DNA of 64,000 nucleotides from Hemerocallis citrina (Eukaryota; Streptophyta; Magnoliopsida; Asparagales; Asphodelaceae): positions 178,820,935-178,884,934 of the forward strand of contig CM030363.1 in NCBI GenBank assembly GCA_017893485.1, written 5' to 3'. The translations under genes and the position numbers were made by a program. Positions 32,605 to 44,902 of this stretch are shown here, piece after piece (positions within the stretch are counted from its first letter, which is position 1; every line of letters starts with the position of its first letter). The notes beneath the pieces were generated by a model. That model was given only the letters and a program-made list of their open reading frames with translations. It made no database searches and had not been told where the DNA came from.

Positions 32605-34474
32605 ATGAATCTGTGTTTACTATGGAGAGTGTTCATTCTAATGTTACTTGCTTTCTTCTCAGATGCCGCTTGCAGAGATAGCAATTCATGGGAAAGTAAG
32701 TCCCTCGCCAAATTCTTTAAAACTGTTGATCCCGGAAATTGGTTAAATATCGATGTCAGGGTTGTACCGGACTGCTGCACTATTTCGTGGGCGGGTGTAG
32801 CATGTGACATCGTTTCTCCCAACATAACGGAGATCAGGCTCGATAATATGAAGCTAAATGGGACAATTGATGCAGTTTCCGTTTGTAGTGTCTCATCTTT
32901 ACGAGTTCTTAGCTTGGCTAATAGTCTTATTCATGGGGTTATTCCCAATGCAATTTCTAACTGCCATGAACTGACCTATTTGAATCTAAGCAGTACTATG
33001 CTCACTGGAGGACTGCCCACATCCATAGGCCAGTTGAAGAAGCTCAGCCTCATCGATATCTCTAATACTAACATAACTGGGCCGATTCCTGAGTTTGAAC
33101 AGATAGTTCAAGTCTACCTCCCCAATTCAACAAAACTGATCATATCCAGTAGCAAAGATGGTGTGCCGATGCCAAGCTCCAACTATGAATATGATGCAGG
33201 ATCGGCTGTGAAGAGGAAGATGCGCATACCCTTTTCAGATTTTCTCCCATTGCTTCTAGTACTCGCATTGTTCTTACTGTTTATACACGCCGTCAACAAA
33301 AAAGTTGGTAAATTGTCCTACGAGAAGGAGAAGGAGAAGGAGATCACGGAAAGCATCAAGGAGGTCACTGAAGAGAAACTTCCGATCTGTACAGAGGAAG
33401 GTACTGAGAAAAAAGGCGAGCAGATAAACCTCGTCTTCTTTTGTGAAAAGTGTAAGAGATTTTGTACAGATGATCTCCTGAAGTCCGCAGCCGATCTCCA
33501 AGGGCAGAACTTCTATAGCACATTGTACAAAGTAAAGCTGGCAGATTCGACCATATTTGCCGTGAAGAGGCTAAGGAATCTGCAGATATCTGGAGATGAA
33601 TTCAGAAGAAAATTTACATGGATTGGGAGTTTGAAGCACCCTAATATTTTGCCTCTTGTCGCTGTGAATTCTTCAGAAAACGAAAATCTTCTGATATATG
33701 CTTTTCAAAGGAGAGGAAGCCTCTCCTCCCTTCTCTCAAGTAAGGATCCTCTACACTAGAAAAAAGTAATCTGATATTTTTATGTTTTTATTCAAATCTC
33801 TAACTTTCATTTCTATTTTTTTTCAATTTTCAGGTTACGCGAAGAGAAAGAGAGAGTTCCCTTGGCGAGAAAGATTGACCATCATGAGTGGCATCGCGAG
33901 AGGACTCAACTATATAGCCCAAGAGTCGAATGAGGAGCACTCGGCTCATGGTAATCTCAAGCCTTCAAACATCATACTAAGTGATAACGAAGAGCCACTC
34001 ATAAGTGAATTTGGAGTGTGGGGCTTGCTTGATCCAAAGCGGACATTTCTCTATTCCTCTAACGGGTATAGAGCACCCGAGAAGAGGTTGACAAAGGAGG
34101 CTGATATCTTCAGTTTCGGTATCATACTTCTCGAGCTGCTAACCGGGAAAATTGTAGAGAGAGGCACCTTGAACCTCCCCAAATGGGTGAAGTCTATGGT
34201 CCGAGAAGAATGGACTGGAGAAGTGTTTGACAAAGAAGTTGGGAAAGCAGGGAAGCAGTGGGCATTTCCCTTGCTGAACATTGCACTGAAATGCGTGTCT
34301 GACTTGCCCGAGAACCGCCCACGTATATCGGAGGTTCTTGAGAAGATTGAGTTAGTGTTTAATTCGCAGGAAAATCATTCATTCTCGAGTACGTCTTCTA
34401 TGGAGTCTAGCCAGCATGATGATTTGATTCACAGTGTCATAGCTGAGACCGGTGAGACTCCAGGGAATTATTAG
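32605..34474 (+). CDS. LRR receptor-like pseudokinase (LRR-III type), two exons
   Basis: Exons 32605-33739 and 33834-34474; the intron is phase 1 (donor tcaa/gtaagg, acceptor ttttcag), giving 591 residues. Residues 1-22 form a signal peptide. A cap with paired Cys (CC at 57-58, C67) and about four leucine-rich repeats (75-165) precede one membrane span (about 211-230) and a Lys/Glu-rich juxtamembrane stretch. The kinase-like domain starts about residue 288. The ATP-binding Lys is kept (AVKRL, K321), but the Gly loop is degenerate (LQGQNFYSTLY), the HRD motif reads HGN (417-419) and DFG reads EFG (437-439), so catalysis is unlikely. Many LRR-III kinases of the 'probable inactive receptor kinase' group have such changes. 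The ectodomain is short, as usual there. The frame is intact, so it is probably a working plasma-membrane receptor or co-receptor; the ligand is unknown. Confidence 0.9.
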
Positions 34475-35010
34475 TGTATCATGTTATTGACTACCCTGTA
34501 GTTTTGCCGAGAAGAAGGGAGAACAAGGGCAATGATAGAATTGCCTGTTTGTGTTACATTCTATGAATTTTTGTTTTAACAAGGAAAGATAGTTTGCTTT
34601 GTGATTCCTCAACGTTTTGCTTTGTGATTCCGCAACGTTCAACCTTTCGTAAATAATATAAGCTATAACCAACTGAACAAGAAAGTGCTAAACTTTTGTT
34701 CATTTAGTGCAACCTTCCCTAATTTCCCATATAGATGAATTATTATACAAAAACTTAGGAAAGCTCTCCATGTTGCCTGTCAGTAACCTATAAAAATTGT
34801 TTTTTTTGGGACAACCAAAGTTCTTATATTGTAGGATGAGAATATATCAACATAAACAAGGCATCCGACTCGGTCTAAAGCTGTGAAAGACATGACACAA
34901 CAGCATAACTTCGGAATTATGGTTAGGATTATATTTTAACAGAAGGTGTTTTTAATATACTAGAAAATGTTTTTGTAATAAATTGGATAGGTTGATGAGA
35001 ACCTACCCAG
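34475..35010. other. 3' flank of the kinase gene, nothing recognised
   Basis: Contains the 3' untranslated region and AT-rich intergenic sequence. gattccgcaacgtt / gattcctcaacgttt near 34600-34640 is a small tandem duplication. The last bases cccag are the left target duplication of the SIRE element. Confidence 0.6.
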
Positions 35011-36007
35011 TGTTGACTCTTAGTTTGGTGTGCACAAAACGTGTCTATAAATACTAATAAGTTTAAGTTGAGTTGTTCAGATTTTCAGCATCAAATAATA
35101 TCAATAAGTTATTCAAGAGAGATTCAAGAATAGGCAATGAAGAAAAGTAATAAAGAAAGATTGCAAAATCAAGCAAAAGAATAAGTTATTCAAAAAAATC
35201 ACATGTTGATTAGTGCCCAAGAGAGCTATTAAGACCAGTTGTTGTTATTCCATATTTGTGAGATTTTATTTGTATTTGATTGATTTATGATTGATTAGTA
35301 TATGGTAAGAATATAAAGTGGATTCGTCATGAACAACACGATTGCGGTCGACATTTCATGTCGGTCGACCGCACCACAGTCGACCGCACGTTATAGCAAT
35401 ATAATGAAGCAGTCGGCCATTCATCTTTCGACTTTTCGGTTGAAAGATGAATGGTCGACTGCACCTTAATTGCGGTCGACCGTAACTCGAGCTGTTCACC
35501 TTTTTGGAATGTATCGTTTCTATTTTTAATAAATACACTTCTCAGTCTATATATTTGGACGAACCCACTGTGTATTCTTCGCCTATTACTTTGAGAAAAA
35601 TCTTCTGAACTAATCAATTCAACAATCAATCCAAGTGTGTGTGATAATTATTTATTTTCCTCAGTCAGGATCATTAAAGATCTTGAGTTTTTCTTTTCTT
35701 CCACTTCGGTGAGATTGACGGAACTTGTGTTAGAAGTCCTGTAGGTATAATAGGTCTCTCGGTCTGAATCCGAGAATCACTGTACAAGGGTTTGAGTATA
35801 GTGGAACGTTTGTGGCGGAGAATTGCTACAAGGAGATGGTGTGGACGTAGACCTGGGGGTCGAACTACGTTATATCGCTACATCACTTGTGCTTGCTGTG
35901 TTTGCATTTTTTATCTCTTCTCATTTACTTTGCAACTCAGTTTTAATTTTTCTTTAATATTTTAATTCCGCACAATCACCCTATTCACCCCCCTAGGGTG
36001 ATTTACA
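35011..36007 (+). repeat. 5' LTR of the SIRE element
   Basis: Holds a TATA box (ctataaata, about 35045) near its start, three or four copies of the palindrome ggtcgacc with its flanks (35340-35480), and a hairpin-capable pair catctttcgac / ggttgaaagatg (35420-35450). The end reads gatttaca, followed by the primer site. Confidence 0.92.
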
Positions 36008-36008
36008 G

Positions 36009-36020
36009 TGATATCAGAGC
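36009..36020 (+). other. Primer-binding site of the SIRE element
   Basis: tgatatcagagc, one mismatch from the common initiator-Met-tRNA-type site, one base after the LTR. Confidence 0.8.
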
Positions 36021-36062
36021 GAGGTGCTTATCAAAAGCTTAAAAACTTAAGCAAAAGGTCCA

Positions 36063-38230
36063 ATGGCCGAAATTTCTCCTCCTAAAAACTTGTACTCATC
36101 GGAGTCATTCGTCTCCAATGGGACAAGTCTTACACGCTCACCATATTTTCATGGTAAATGCTATGATGTTTGGAAAGTTCGTATGTCTCATTTCTTACAG
36201 ATGCTTGGAGAGGAAGTATGGAATGCGTGCATAAACAAAACAGATATTCCAGTCAGCGATGGAAAGACGGCCTTTTCAAAAGCAGAGCTGGCACTAAAAA
36301 CCACAAATTCCAAAGCTATGACGGCTCTCTATGCAGGGTTGAACAATGAGAAATTAATGCGATGCGGGCGAAATTGTAAGACAGCATACGAAATTTGGAA
36401 CAACATACTGAAACGGCATGAGGGAACCGCTTCTAAGGTAAAAGCTAAAGTAAATTTATGTTTTCATAAGTTTGTTGTTTTTCGTATGTTGCCAGGAGAA
36501 AATGTAGATCAAATGCTTGCCCGTTTCGATATCATTGCACACGAGCTTGAGAGCTTAGGTAAGGGGTTGGGCAATGACCAACTATAACAAAAGAGATGAG
36601 TAGTATGTTGGTTGTTGGCCTATAAAAGAATCCTATGAGCTTGATTGAAAGGGATTGATGAAGGGTGACCTATAGGATTGATCTATGGGGCTATGGCTAT
36701 TAATTGTGCATGAAAAGTATGCATGCATGGAATGGAAAGTGACGTGAGGTGAGGGGATTAAATCCCATATCGGAAAAGGAAATGGGAGTGTGAGTTAATA
36801 TATTAGGAACCATATGATAAAGGATTACCTAATGGGTATACCCACCTTTTGATGGTGCCTGTGGTGGGCGTGGCTAGAGTTTTGTATCCGTTCTTTCACG
36901 TACGCGTGCATGTAGCCGTGTGCACAGCTGAGCCGGGCTCGAGGCGTTATAGAAAGGTCGGAAAACTCATAAGCTGTTTCACGCTCGAGTGGGATGTAAA
37001 AGCTGCTGCAATGAGGGAGACCCTTGAAGAAAATAGATTCGATTACTACACCTTCCAAGGAAAGCTGAAGACATATGAGATGGAGATGACAGAAACCAAA
37101 AGATACAGACAGAACATCGAAATTGAACCAAAAACAGAATAGAGGACCATCGCCCTGAAAGTAGAAAAATTCCGACCATCAAAAACAGATTCTGACCGTG
37201 AGGAGTCAGACAAAGACATCGCCTTATTGCCAAAGCAATTTCGTAAGTATCTCAAACATAAAAAATATGGCAGGTATCAAGGAGAAATGGAAACAGATAA
37301 AGATGACGTATGCTACAAATGTAAGAAGTCAGACATATTCTGGCAAATTGTCCCGTCTCACAGGACAGGAATAGGGACTACTACCACTCAAATCCGGGAC
37401 TCGCAACGTGGCTAGACTCAGACTCAAGTGAGGATGAGCAAGGTCACAACGATGTTGGCTTCATGGCCCTTGGGAATGGTGATGTGCAATCACCATCTCA
37501 AGAAAAGGTAATCGAAGAACCCGCTTATGATGAGTTGATATGTGTAATGGATTAAAAGATTATGCTAAGAAATTGAGTCGTGAACTAAGACAATATAAAC
37601 AAATTCCAAATGAATCTCATGACTCTTGCATCACTAAAAATCAAAAACTGAAAATAAAAATTCTTTGATCATGGAAAATTTTGAGTCATTTAGAAAAGAT
37701 CATGATGTATTGCTAGAGAAAAATGAACTCTTAAAACAACAAATTCAAGCATCCTTAGCAACACATAATGAACACTTAAGAGAAATTCATGAGAAATCTA
37801 TTTATATTGCTAAGTTTGCTGATGATTTAAAAGAATGTAAAAAAAAATTGATGAGGTGGTGGAAGGTTGTAACGAAGCTCTTAAGCAAAATAGAATACTT
37901 GATGCTACATTAAACACTCTTCGTTGGAACACAAAAGACGATGAGATAACTAGGAAAATACTTTGTAAAAGAGTAATTGAGCTCGAAAAAATGGTTGAAA
38001 AATATGAAGGACCCAGTTACCTTATTACAAAAAATTTAAGATCTTATCATGATAATCAAGGGCTTGGTTACGAACAGCCAATACACCATCAAAAACCTAA
38101 ATCATCATGTCATACACACTTGCACAGTCATCAACATAATCACAAACCAACTCAAAACCATACAAGTGTGCATGACCCGAGGCACAATCGTATCACATGT
38201 CACTACTGATGTAGAGTAGGGCATATTTCT
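36063..38230 (+). pseudogene. SIRE gag, broken
   Basis: Starts MAEISPPKNL, then the UBN2-type capsid region (FHGKCYDVWKVRMSHFL; TAYEIWNNILKRHEG) up to a stop at 36587. About 370 bp of unrelated sequence follows (roughly 36583-36955), after which gag resumes (LEWDVKAAAMRETLEE; then LPKQFRKYLKHKKYG at 37227). The zinc knuckle is spoiled (CYKCKKSDIFW). The coiled-coil stretch typical of SIRE gag is in 37665-38209 in two frames (FRKDHDVLLEKNELLKQQI). At least three stops or shifts; not functional. Confidence 0.85.
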
Positions 38231-38344
38231 TATAACTGTTCATTAAAAAAGAATACTAATTTTGTTTGGATAAGAAAGAATGTAATTGCAGGTTCAAAAC
38301 AAACTTGGGCACCCAAAATTATATCTACTAATCTTGATGTAGGT

Positions 38345-39800
38345 ACCTCAGCTTATCAAGACTAAAGATCGGTGGTACCTTGATAGTGGATGCTCAAACC
38401 ATATGACAGGTGACAAAAGATACTTTACATCACTATCAAGGAAAAGAGGGAAGGATATCATCTTTGGAGATAATAGCACTGGTCAAACCATTGGTAAAGG
38501 TAAAATAAACTTTGGTTCTTCATGCTGCATTGAAGATGTTCTATTGGTAAGAGGTTTGAAACACAATTTACTTAGTATCAGTCAATTATGTGACAAAGGT
38601 TATACTGTTACTTTTGATAAAAATACTTGCACTGTACTAGATAGCAATAAATCTTGTTTACTTCTCACTAACAGATGTAACAATGTATATGTTATAAAAT
38701 CTAATGAATTAGCACAGGAAAATATGAGATGCTTTGTTGCTAGAAATGAGGATGGTTGGTTATGGCATCAGAGACTTGGACACACAGCCATGGATAATCT
38801 CAACAAACTTGTAACCAAGGAGCTTGTGAGGGGGATCCCTAAAATGAAATTTGAGAAAAATAAACCTTGTGAGTCGTGCCAATCCGGTAAGCAAACTAAA
38901 AGTTCTCACTAACCCAAGAAAAGGGTATCAACTTTTAGACCCCTTGAACTCTTGCACATGAATCTATTTGGACCATCACGAACACGTAGTAATGGAGGTG
39001 CACGATATGCCTTTGTAATTGTTGATGATTATAATAGATTTACTTGGGTTGCCTTTTTGTCACAAAAAGATGACACATTGTATGTTTTTCAAAAATTCTG
39101 TCGTCGAGTGAAAAATGAGAAAAGCCTCACCATTGTTACTATTGTAGTGATCATGGTGGAGAATTTCAAAACAAACTCTTCACATCATTCTGTGATAAAA
39201 AGAGAATAAAACGTGAGTTTGCTTGTCCTCGCACTCCCCAACAAAACGGGGTTGTTGAAAGGAAAAATGGTTCTCTTCAAGAAATAGCCCGAACCCTGCT
39301 TAGTGAAAAAGATTTACCTAAATTATTTTGGGCAGAGACTGTCAATACAGCATGTTATACAATTAACCAAGTAATCATTAGGAAATATCTTGAGAAAACA
39401 CCTTTTGAACTATATTATGGCAAAATTCCTAACTTAAGTTACTTTCGAGTCTTTGGGTGTAAAGTATTTATTTTAAATACTCTTGATAATTTGGAAAAAT
39501 TTGATCGTAAAAGTGATGAAGGCGTATTCTTAGGATATTCCTTAAGTAGCAAGGCATAACGTGTGTTTAATAAAAGAAGATGCACAATTCAAGAATCCAT
39601 TGATGTTATATTTAATGAAACTAATCCCTACACCAAAAAAATATTGCATGCTTTTTACGATGATGAGACAGGTGTTCGTGTTGAAAAGAAACAGGTACAC
39701 ATTGATCAAGAACAAAATGTGGATTCTCAAAATCATAAGCCTCCTTAAAATGAAGATGCATCCAAATCCCAAACAGACGAAATGCCTACACAACTAATTG
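38345..39800 (+). pseudogene. SIRE protease and integrase, broken
   Basis: Protease active site reads WYLDSGCSNHMTG at about 38370. The pre-integrase zinc region (38403-38912) has WHQRLGHTAMDNL and CESCQSGK. Integrase continues with LHMNLFGP, where an Asp catalytic position reads Asn, then FVIVDDYNRFTWV; after a frameshift near 39140 come SDHGGEFQN and TPQQNGVVERKNG. A stop (taa) after SLSSKA near 39557 and further decay lead up to the insertion at 39829. Confidence 0.87.
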
Positions 39801-41497
39801 ATGTCATGGAAGATGATCATATGCAACATGTAACGCCCCGAATCCCAAATACAACTGAATTCGAGAGTTCTACAGGATCTTTCCACTTCATTTAGTACAA
39901 TTTTACAAGGAAATTTGAACTTTTCACTTTACATCAGAATTTACATAAAATTTTACTCTTTATATTGCACAGCGGAAGTAAATTTACAACACTTAAATAA
40001 ATGTACAACAACATTGAATAATCTTTAAGCATCTGTTCCTCTTTAACCTTTATCATGTCATTACTGTGCATATAAAACTGTGGGTACGTCAGTTTATTCA
40101 ACCGACGAACATTATACACGGTCATCCTCTCTATGCCGGAAATAGTATAACTAATTTTCTATATTTAACAAACACAAACTTGTCACATATCAAACTAAAG
40201 GGAATACCCTAATGATGTCGTGTTGTGATTGTGCACTTAGTCCTTAATGCTGTTATTTATATTATATGATACTAATGCACACTTGTTCGGATTCTATGCA
40301 TCCCATACTACATAGGTCCGAGGGCAAACCCTTAATCGTTCTTCATCTTCGTAGGGTTCAATCCCTCGCCATGACTTAATCTACTACTGTAACTACGGTA
40401 AATATCCTAGATGTTTTCTGACCTACGAACTCATGTCTAGGCGCCCTGGAGGGAATCCCAACGCACTGACACATGACTCATCATGCAGGCATCCTGTAGA
40501 AATTCAGCTCCTACCATAAACATGACACCACCCGTAGTCTTCAAACATCCCACGAGCGTCGCCACCGGGACGGTACTCTGGAGCAGTATCCTCGCCCTGA
40601 CTCATCATGGGACATCCTGGGATACGCTCTCGCCGCTACCCAATGGCCCTCATACTCAATGTTTTTCTCTTATTTTCATCACCTCTTCACTATGTAACTA
40701 ATCCTTAGTTCTAATAAAAATAGAATCATGAATAAAATCAAAGCACTAGAGTTAGCCTCTTCACTAAACCGGATTTATTCATTCATTCAAACATGACCAA
40801 CCTTGGTCTTTCATTTCAAATTTCATTTTTATTTCTTTTCAATTGCCGGGGGAGACTTAGCTACTCTTTTGTTTCAATTCCCATTCACAATTTCTAAAGT
40901 TGAGTGTTTCAACTCATAAGTTCACATGTTGAGTTGTCATACTCAAAAATATTTCTTTTCCAATCATGATTGCTAAATCGTTCAATAGTCCATAATTATA
41001 CATTAAATTCAACTATTCATCATGTAACTCATGAAATATTATTTTCACATTAAAAACCACATCACTAGTTATTTAATCAAAGATGAATATTTATGCATCA
41101 TAAATGGTCACACCATTCTCCATTGAGAAAAATTCACATCACTAGTTGTTTAATCAAAGATGAATATTTATACATCATGAATTGTCACACCATTCTCCAT
41201 TGAGAATAATTCACATCACTACATATAGTTCCTTTTTATTCGTATTTCTTTTCTAATATTCCACTTTAAGTCTTTTGCAACTTACAATTTTATAAAAATG
41301 CAAGTGTAGAACTTATAGTTCTAAATTATACTTTTATTCTCTAAACATACTCCACTTCATGCAAGTAATTCTCAAATTATTTTTCATTAACTCCACATAT
41401 TTTTAAAATAATAAATATATTTTTTTCCATATTTTTTTTGTCATTAAAACACCCAAAAATGTTTTTTTTTTTCCACAATATAAACAACAGCCGAGGC

Positions 41498-41565
41498 CAT
41501 AGATCGAACCAGCGACCACAGGGAAACCAACCGAAGGCACAAGCCGCTAGGCCAAGGGCTACTCA
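41498..41565 (-). other. tRNA-like motif 1 inside the solo LTR
   Basis: Minus strand carries an A-box-like tggcctagcggc and a B-box-like ctggttcgatct at tRNA-like spacing. No acceptor stem closes it, so it is a tRNA-derived or tRNA-mimicking stretch, not a tRNA gene. Confidence 0.5.
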
Positions 41566-41646
41566 CGCTTAGAAGAGAGGGCGAGAGCATTAAGTGTTCT
41601 CGGCCGCTGCTCTACACATTTTTTTAGAAATGAAAAATAAAAGTAT

Positions 41647-41735
41647 GGCAGCCCGGGGATTCGAACCAGTAACCTCAGACCCGAGAGCCTACTGTAGCAA
41701 TTAGAGCCGTCCTGACCACTTGAGCTACGTGCTCA
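41647..41735 (-). other. tRNA-like motif 2 inside the solo LTR
   Basis: Minus strand has tagctcaagtggtcagga (A box) and ggttcgaatcc (exact B box, at 41657-41667), about 50 bp apart with a possible long variable arm. The ends gcacgta and cgggctgc do not pair into an acceptor stem. It could still act as an internal RNA polymerase III promoter. Confidence 0.55.
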
Positions 41736-42638
41736 GGTTGTCAAGGTACAACTCGAAATGCATTTAGATCAATACTCTCTGTTATCAAAACATTTCAATG
41801 TTCAACTAGTCCTCATTTCACTTTGTTTTTATAAAATTTTACTGTAAAATTCCAGATTGATTGAATCATATTCCAGTATGTAGAAAATAATTTTTCTTAA
41901 TGATTAAACATATTTTTCCCCAATAATTAACACATTTTTACCATACAATTTGTTAATTTGATATACTTCTACTAATGCATTCTTTTTCGACATTTTAATT
42001 TCACTAAACTCTACATCAATTTTCTGCTCTTATTCATTTCACAAACATAACAATTGCTCCCTAATTCATTCGTTACAACGTCATAACAAAACTTCCATTT
42101 TAGCACATAAGGCGACATTGTCAATCTATTAATTTGCATATAATTGTTAATGCTAATAACAAAGTTTTCTTTACACATTCCATAGCCATAATCATATCGC
42201 ACACAACTTGAATTTTAATAGTAGAACTACATACAATTGCACATCAACAATTCAATCAATTATAGCTCATTTTTCCAATTAAATGTGCACTCTTGTTAAT
42301 CATTTTCATGCATCATTTTTCTAATTAAATCTAGCATGCATTCCTATTTAGAAATAGGAAAAATTTACCCACCTTAATGAAGAAAGTACAACTAGTAACC
42401 TCCTAAACGAATGTCCTTGCAACAAGAGTGCTCCTCCTCCTTGTCGACGCGCACACGAGCCTTCCACCAAGCCAAACCGAGGGTTCTCCTTGATGATAGC
42501 CGGCCTTCCTTCTTCTTGATGCAAACACAACTTTTCCCACACACAAACTCAATCTTTTACTCACTAAATAAACTACTATATAATTTTATTTTGAACTATA
42601 GGCTTGGAGAAAATAATTTTCACAAGAATAACTAGCCA

Positions 42639-42661
42639 TTGGGGGGGGGGGGGGGGGGGGA
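42639..42661 (+). repeat. Poly-G run
   Basis: About 18 consecutive G, then agggagggggt, just beside the minus-strand TATA box of the solo LTR. A G-quadruplex could form; assembly length may be unreliable. Confidence 0.8.
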
Positions 42662-43222
42662 GGGAGGGGGTATTTATACTAAAAATCAAGGAGAATTGAT
42701 GGCTAAGATTGAAGTAGGAGTTAGGAACAAATGGCTATGATTTAAGGAGGAGTTATACTAACTACCCATGATCAAATAACCATCACCCCATGACTCCACT
42801 CAAAAATTTCCATTCCCTCCAAAAGATGCAATCCGGCCATGCAAGTGTGTGTGCACGTGTACGTGCAATACACGTGTATGCAACTTGGTCTCCATAAAAT
42901 TTGTACATTAAATTTTGTGCAAAAATAATCTTTAAATTGTATTCTACATTACAAGTTGTATTTAAAAATAAATTAACTCATGGTCTTTAGTTTGTGGGCC
43001 AAAATAATAATTTGAAAATAAAATAAATGAATTAAATTTTGGGCTTTAAGAATAAAAGGCTTTTTGTCTAATTGAAAGAAGGTTATATAGAAATAATTAA
43101 AAGCACATATTTAAATATCTATACTCATCATGATGAAAATATTTACCAAAAATATTGCACGTGCACACTACGTGCAAATAAATAATTTTTCATTAAATGG
43201 AAAATCGGGGCATTACACAACA

Positions 43223-44902
43223 TCCACCTTCTACCAACGAAATGCGCCCTGCATGGAAAATTATGTCTAACCATCCACCAAATCTTATACGAAGTGATAT
43301 GTCGAAAGGGGTAACTACTCGCACACAAGCTCAAAATTTCATGTGTTTTTTCCGCTTTCGTCTTTATACTTGAACCAAAGAATATTAAGGAGGCCTTGCA
43401 AGATAATGACTGGATCATTGCAATGCAAGAAGAACTTAATCAAATTGAAATGAATCAAGTATGGAGACTTGTTCCAAGACCTCACAATAAGACCATACTT
43501 GGAACTAAGTGGGTGTTTAGGAACAAGTTGGATGAATCCGGTACTATTACTAGAAATAAGATCCGTCTTGTTGCACAAGGTTATAACCAACAAGAAGGTG
43601 TCGATTTTGATGAAACTTTTGCACCTGTTGTACGGCTTGAAGTCATTCGTATTTTACTTACTTTTGCTTCTTATATGGACTTTACTCACTTTCAAATGGA
43701 TGTCAAAAGTTCTTTCTTAGAAGGTTTTATTTCGGAAGAAGTATATGTCGCAAAACCACCGGGATTCACTGATCCCACACACCCAAACCATGTATTCCGT
43801 TTTGATAAAGCTTTGTATGGTTTGAAGCAAGCTCCTCGTGCTTGGTATGAACGACTAAGTTCGTTTCTACTTCACATAGGCTTCTTTAAAGGAAAAGTAG
43901 ACACTACACTTTTTATAAAACATGTTTTCAAAGATATTTTAATTGTTCAAATTTATGTTGATGATATTATATTTGGATCTACTAATGAAAATCTTTGTAA
44001 GGAATTCTCAAAGCAAATACAGGATGAGTTCGAAATGAGTATGATGGGTGAACTAACTTATTTTCTTGGACTTCAAATACAACAAAGAAAGGATGGAATC
44101 TTCATAAATCAATCCAAATATGCAAAGGAACTGGCCAAAAAGTTTGGGCTTGAAAATGCAAATGCGTACAAAACACCTATGACAACTACCACTAAGCTTT
44201 CCAAGCATGAATTTGGTAATAATGTTGATATTTCTACTTATCGTGGTATGATTGGTAGGTTTCTTTATATTACTGCATCTCGTCCAAATATCATGTTTAG
44301 TGTTTGTTTATGTACATACTTTCAATCATGTCCCAAAGAATCACATTTGGTTGTCATTAAGCGTATCATTCGATATCTTAAAGACACACCAAATACTGGA
44401 CTTTGGTACCCGAAAAATAGAAACTTTTTTCTTTCCTAGGATACTCTGATGCAGATTACGCCGACAGCCTAACTGACAGAAAAACACTAGCGGCACATGT
44501 CACTTCTTGGAAAACTGCCTTATCTCATAGCCATCCAAGAAGCAGAATTCTGTATCTCTCGCCACTGCCGAAGCCAAATATATTGCCGCTGAATCCTGCT
44601 GTGCACGTGTATTATGGATGAAACACACTTTGGAGGACTACAAGGTATTTTTTGATTATATTCCAATTAAATGCGATAATACTAGTACTGTTCATATGAC
44701 AAAGAATTCTGATCAACATAGTCGCACAAAACATATTGATATTCGGTATCACTTTATTAAAAACTATTTTCAAAAGGGAGATATTACTCTTGACCATGTT
44801 TCCACGAATTCTCAACTTGTTGATATCTGTACTAAGCCTTTAGATGAAAAACGATTTTATTTTTTGAAAGGAGAATTGAATGTTATTGATATATCTGCTT
44901 AA
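43223..44902 (+). pseudogene. SIRE reverse transcriptase and RNase H, broken
   Basis: The RT frame is open for 347 codons (43396-44439): GTKWVFRNKLDESG, VRLEVIRILL, FQMDVKSSFLEG, ALYGLKQAPRAWYE and the catalytic YVDDI at about 43960. A frameshift upstream (near 43350) and one at 44439 break the frame; RNase H follows as YADSLTDRK and, in another frame, CDNTSTVHMTKN and RTKHIDIRYHFIKN ending at 44902 with a stop. Well preserved compared with gag. Confidence 0.88.

Larger units (their letters stand above)
39829..43217 (-). mobile_element. LTR-like insertion of 3.4 kb, probably a solo LTR (chromovirus style)
   Basis: Flanked by the 5-bp duplication caaca (39824-39828, 43218-43222). Ends are inverted: tgtaacgccccga at the left and tgtaatgccccga read inward from the right, so TG...CA. 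No gene or internal direct repeat was found over 3389 bp. A TATA box on the minus strand (agtataaatacc, about 42670-42680, beside a poly-G run) suggests the LTR reads right to left. The size and TGTAA(C/T)GCCCCG start resemble LTRs of the Tekay/Del type. A large non-autonomous DNA element is the alternative, but a 5-bp duplication with TG/CA ends favours an LTR. Confidence 0.7.

Noticed and set aside
41498..41735. Functional tRNA genes
   Set aside because: A and B boxes are present but acceptor stems do not pair and the motifs lie inside an LTR.
39829..43217. CACTA or other large DNA transposon
   Set aside because: A 5-bp duplication with TG...CA ends and a minus-strand TATA box fit an LTR better; no CACTA terminus or 3-bp duplication.
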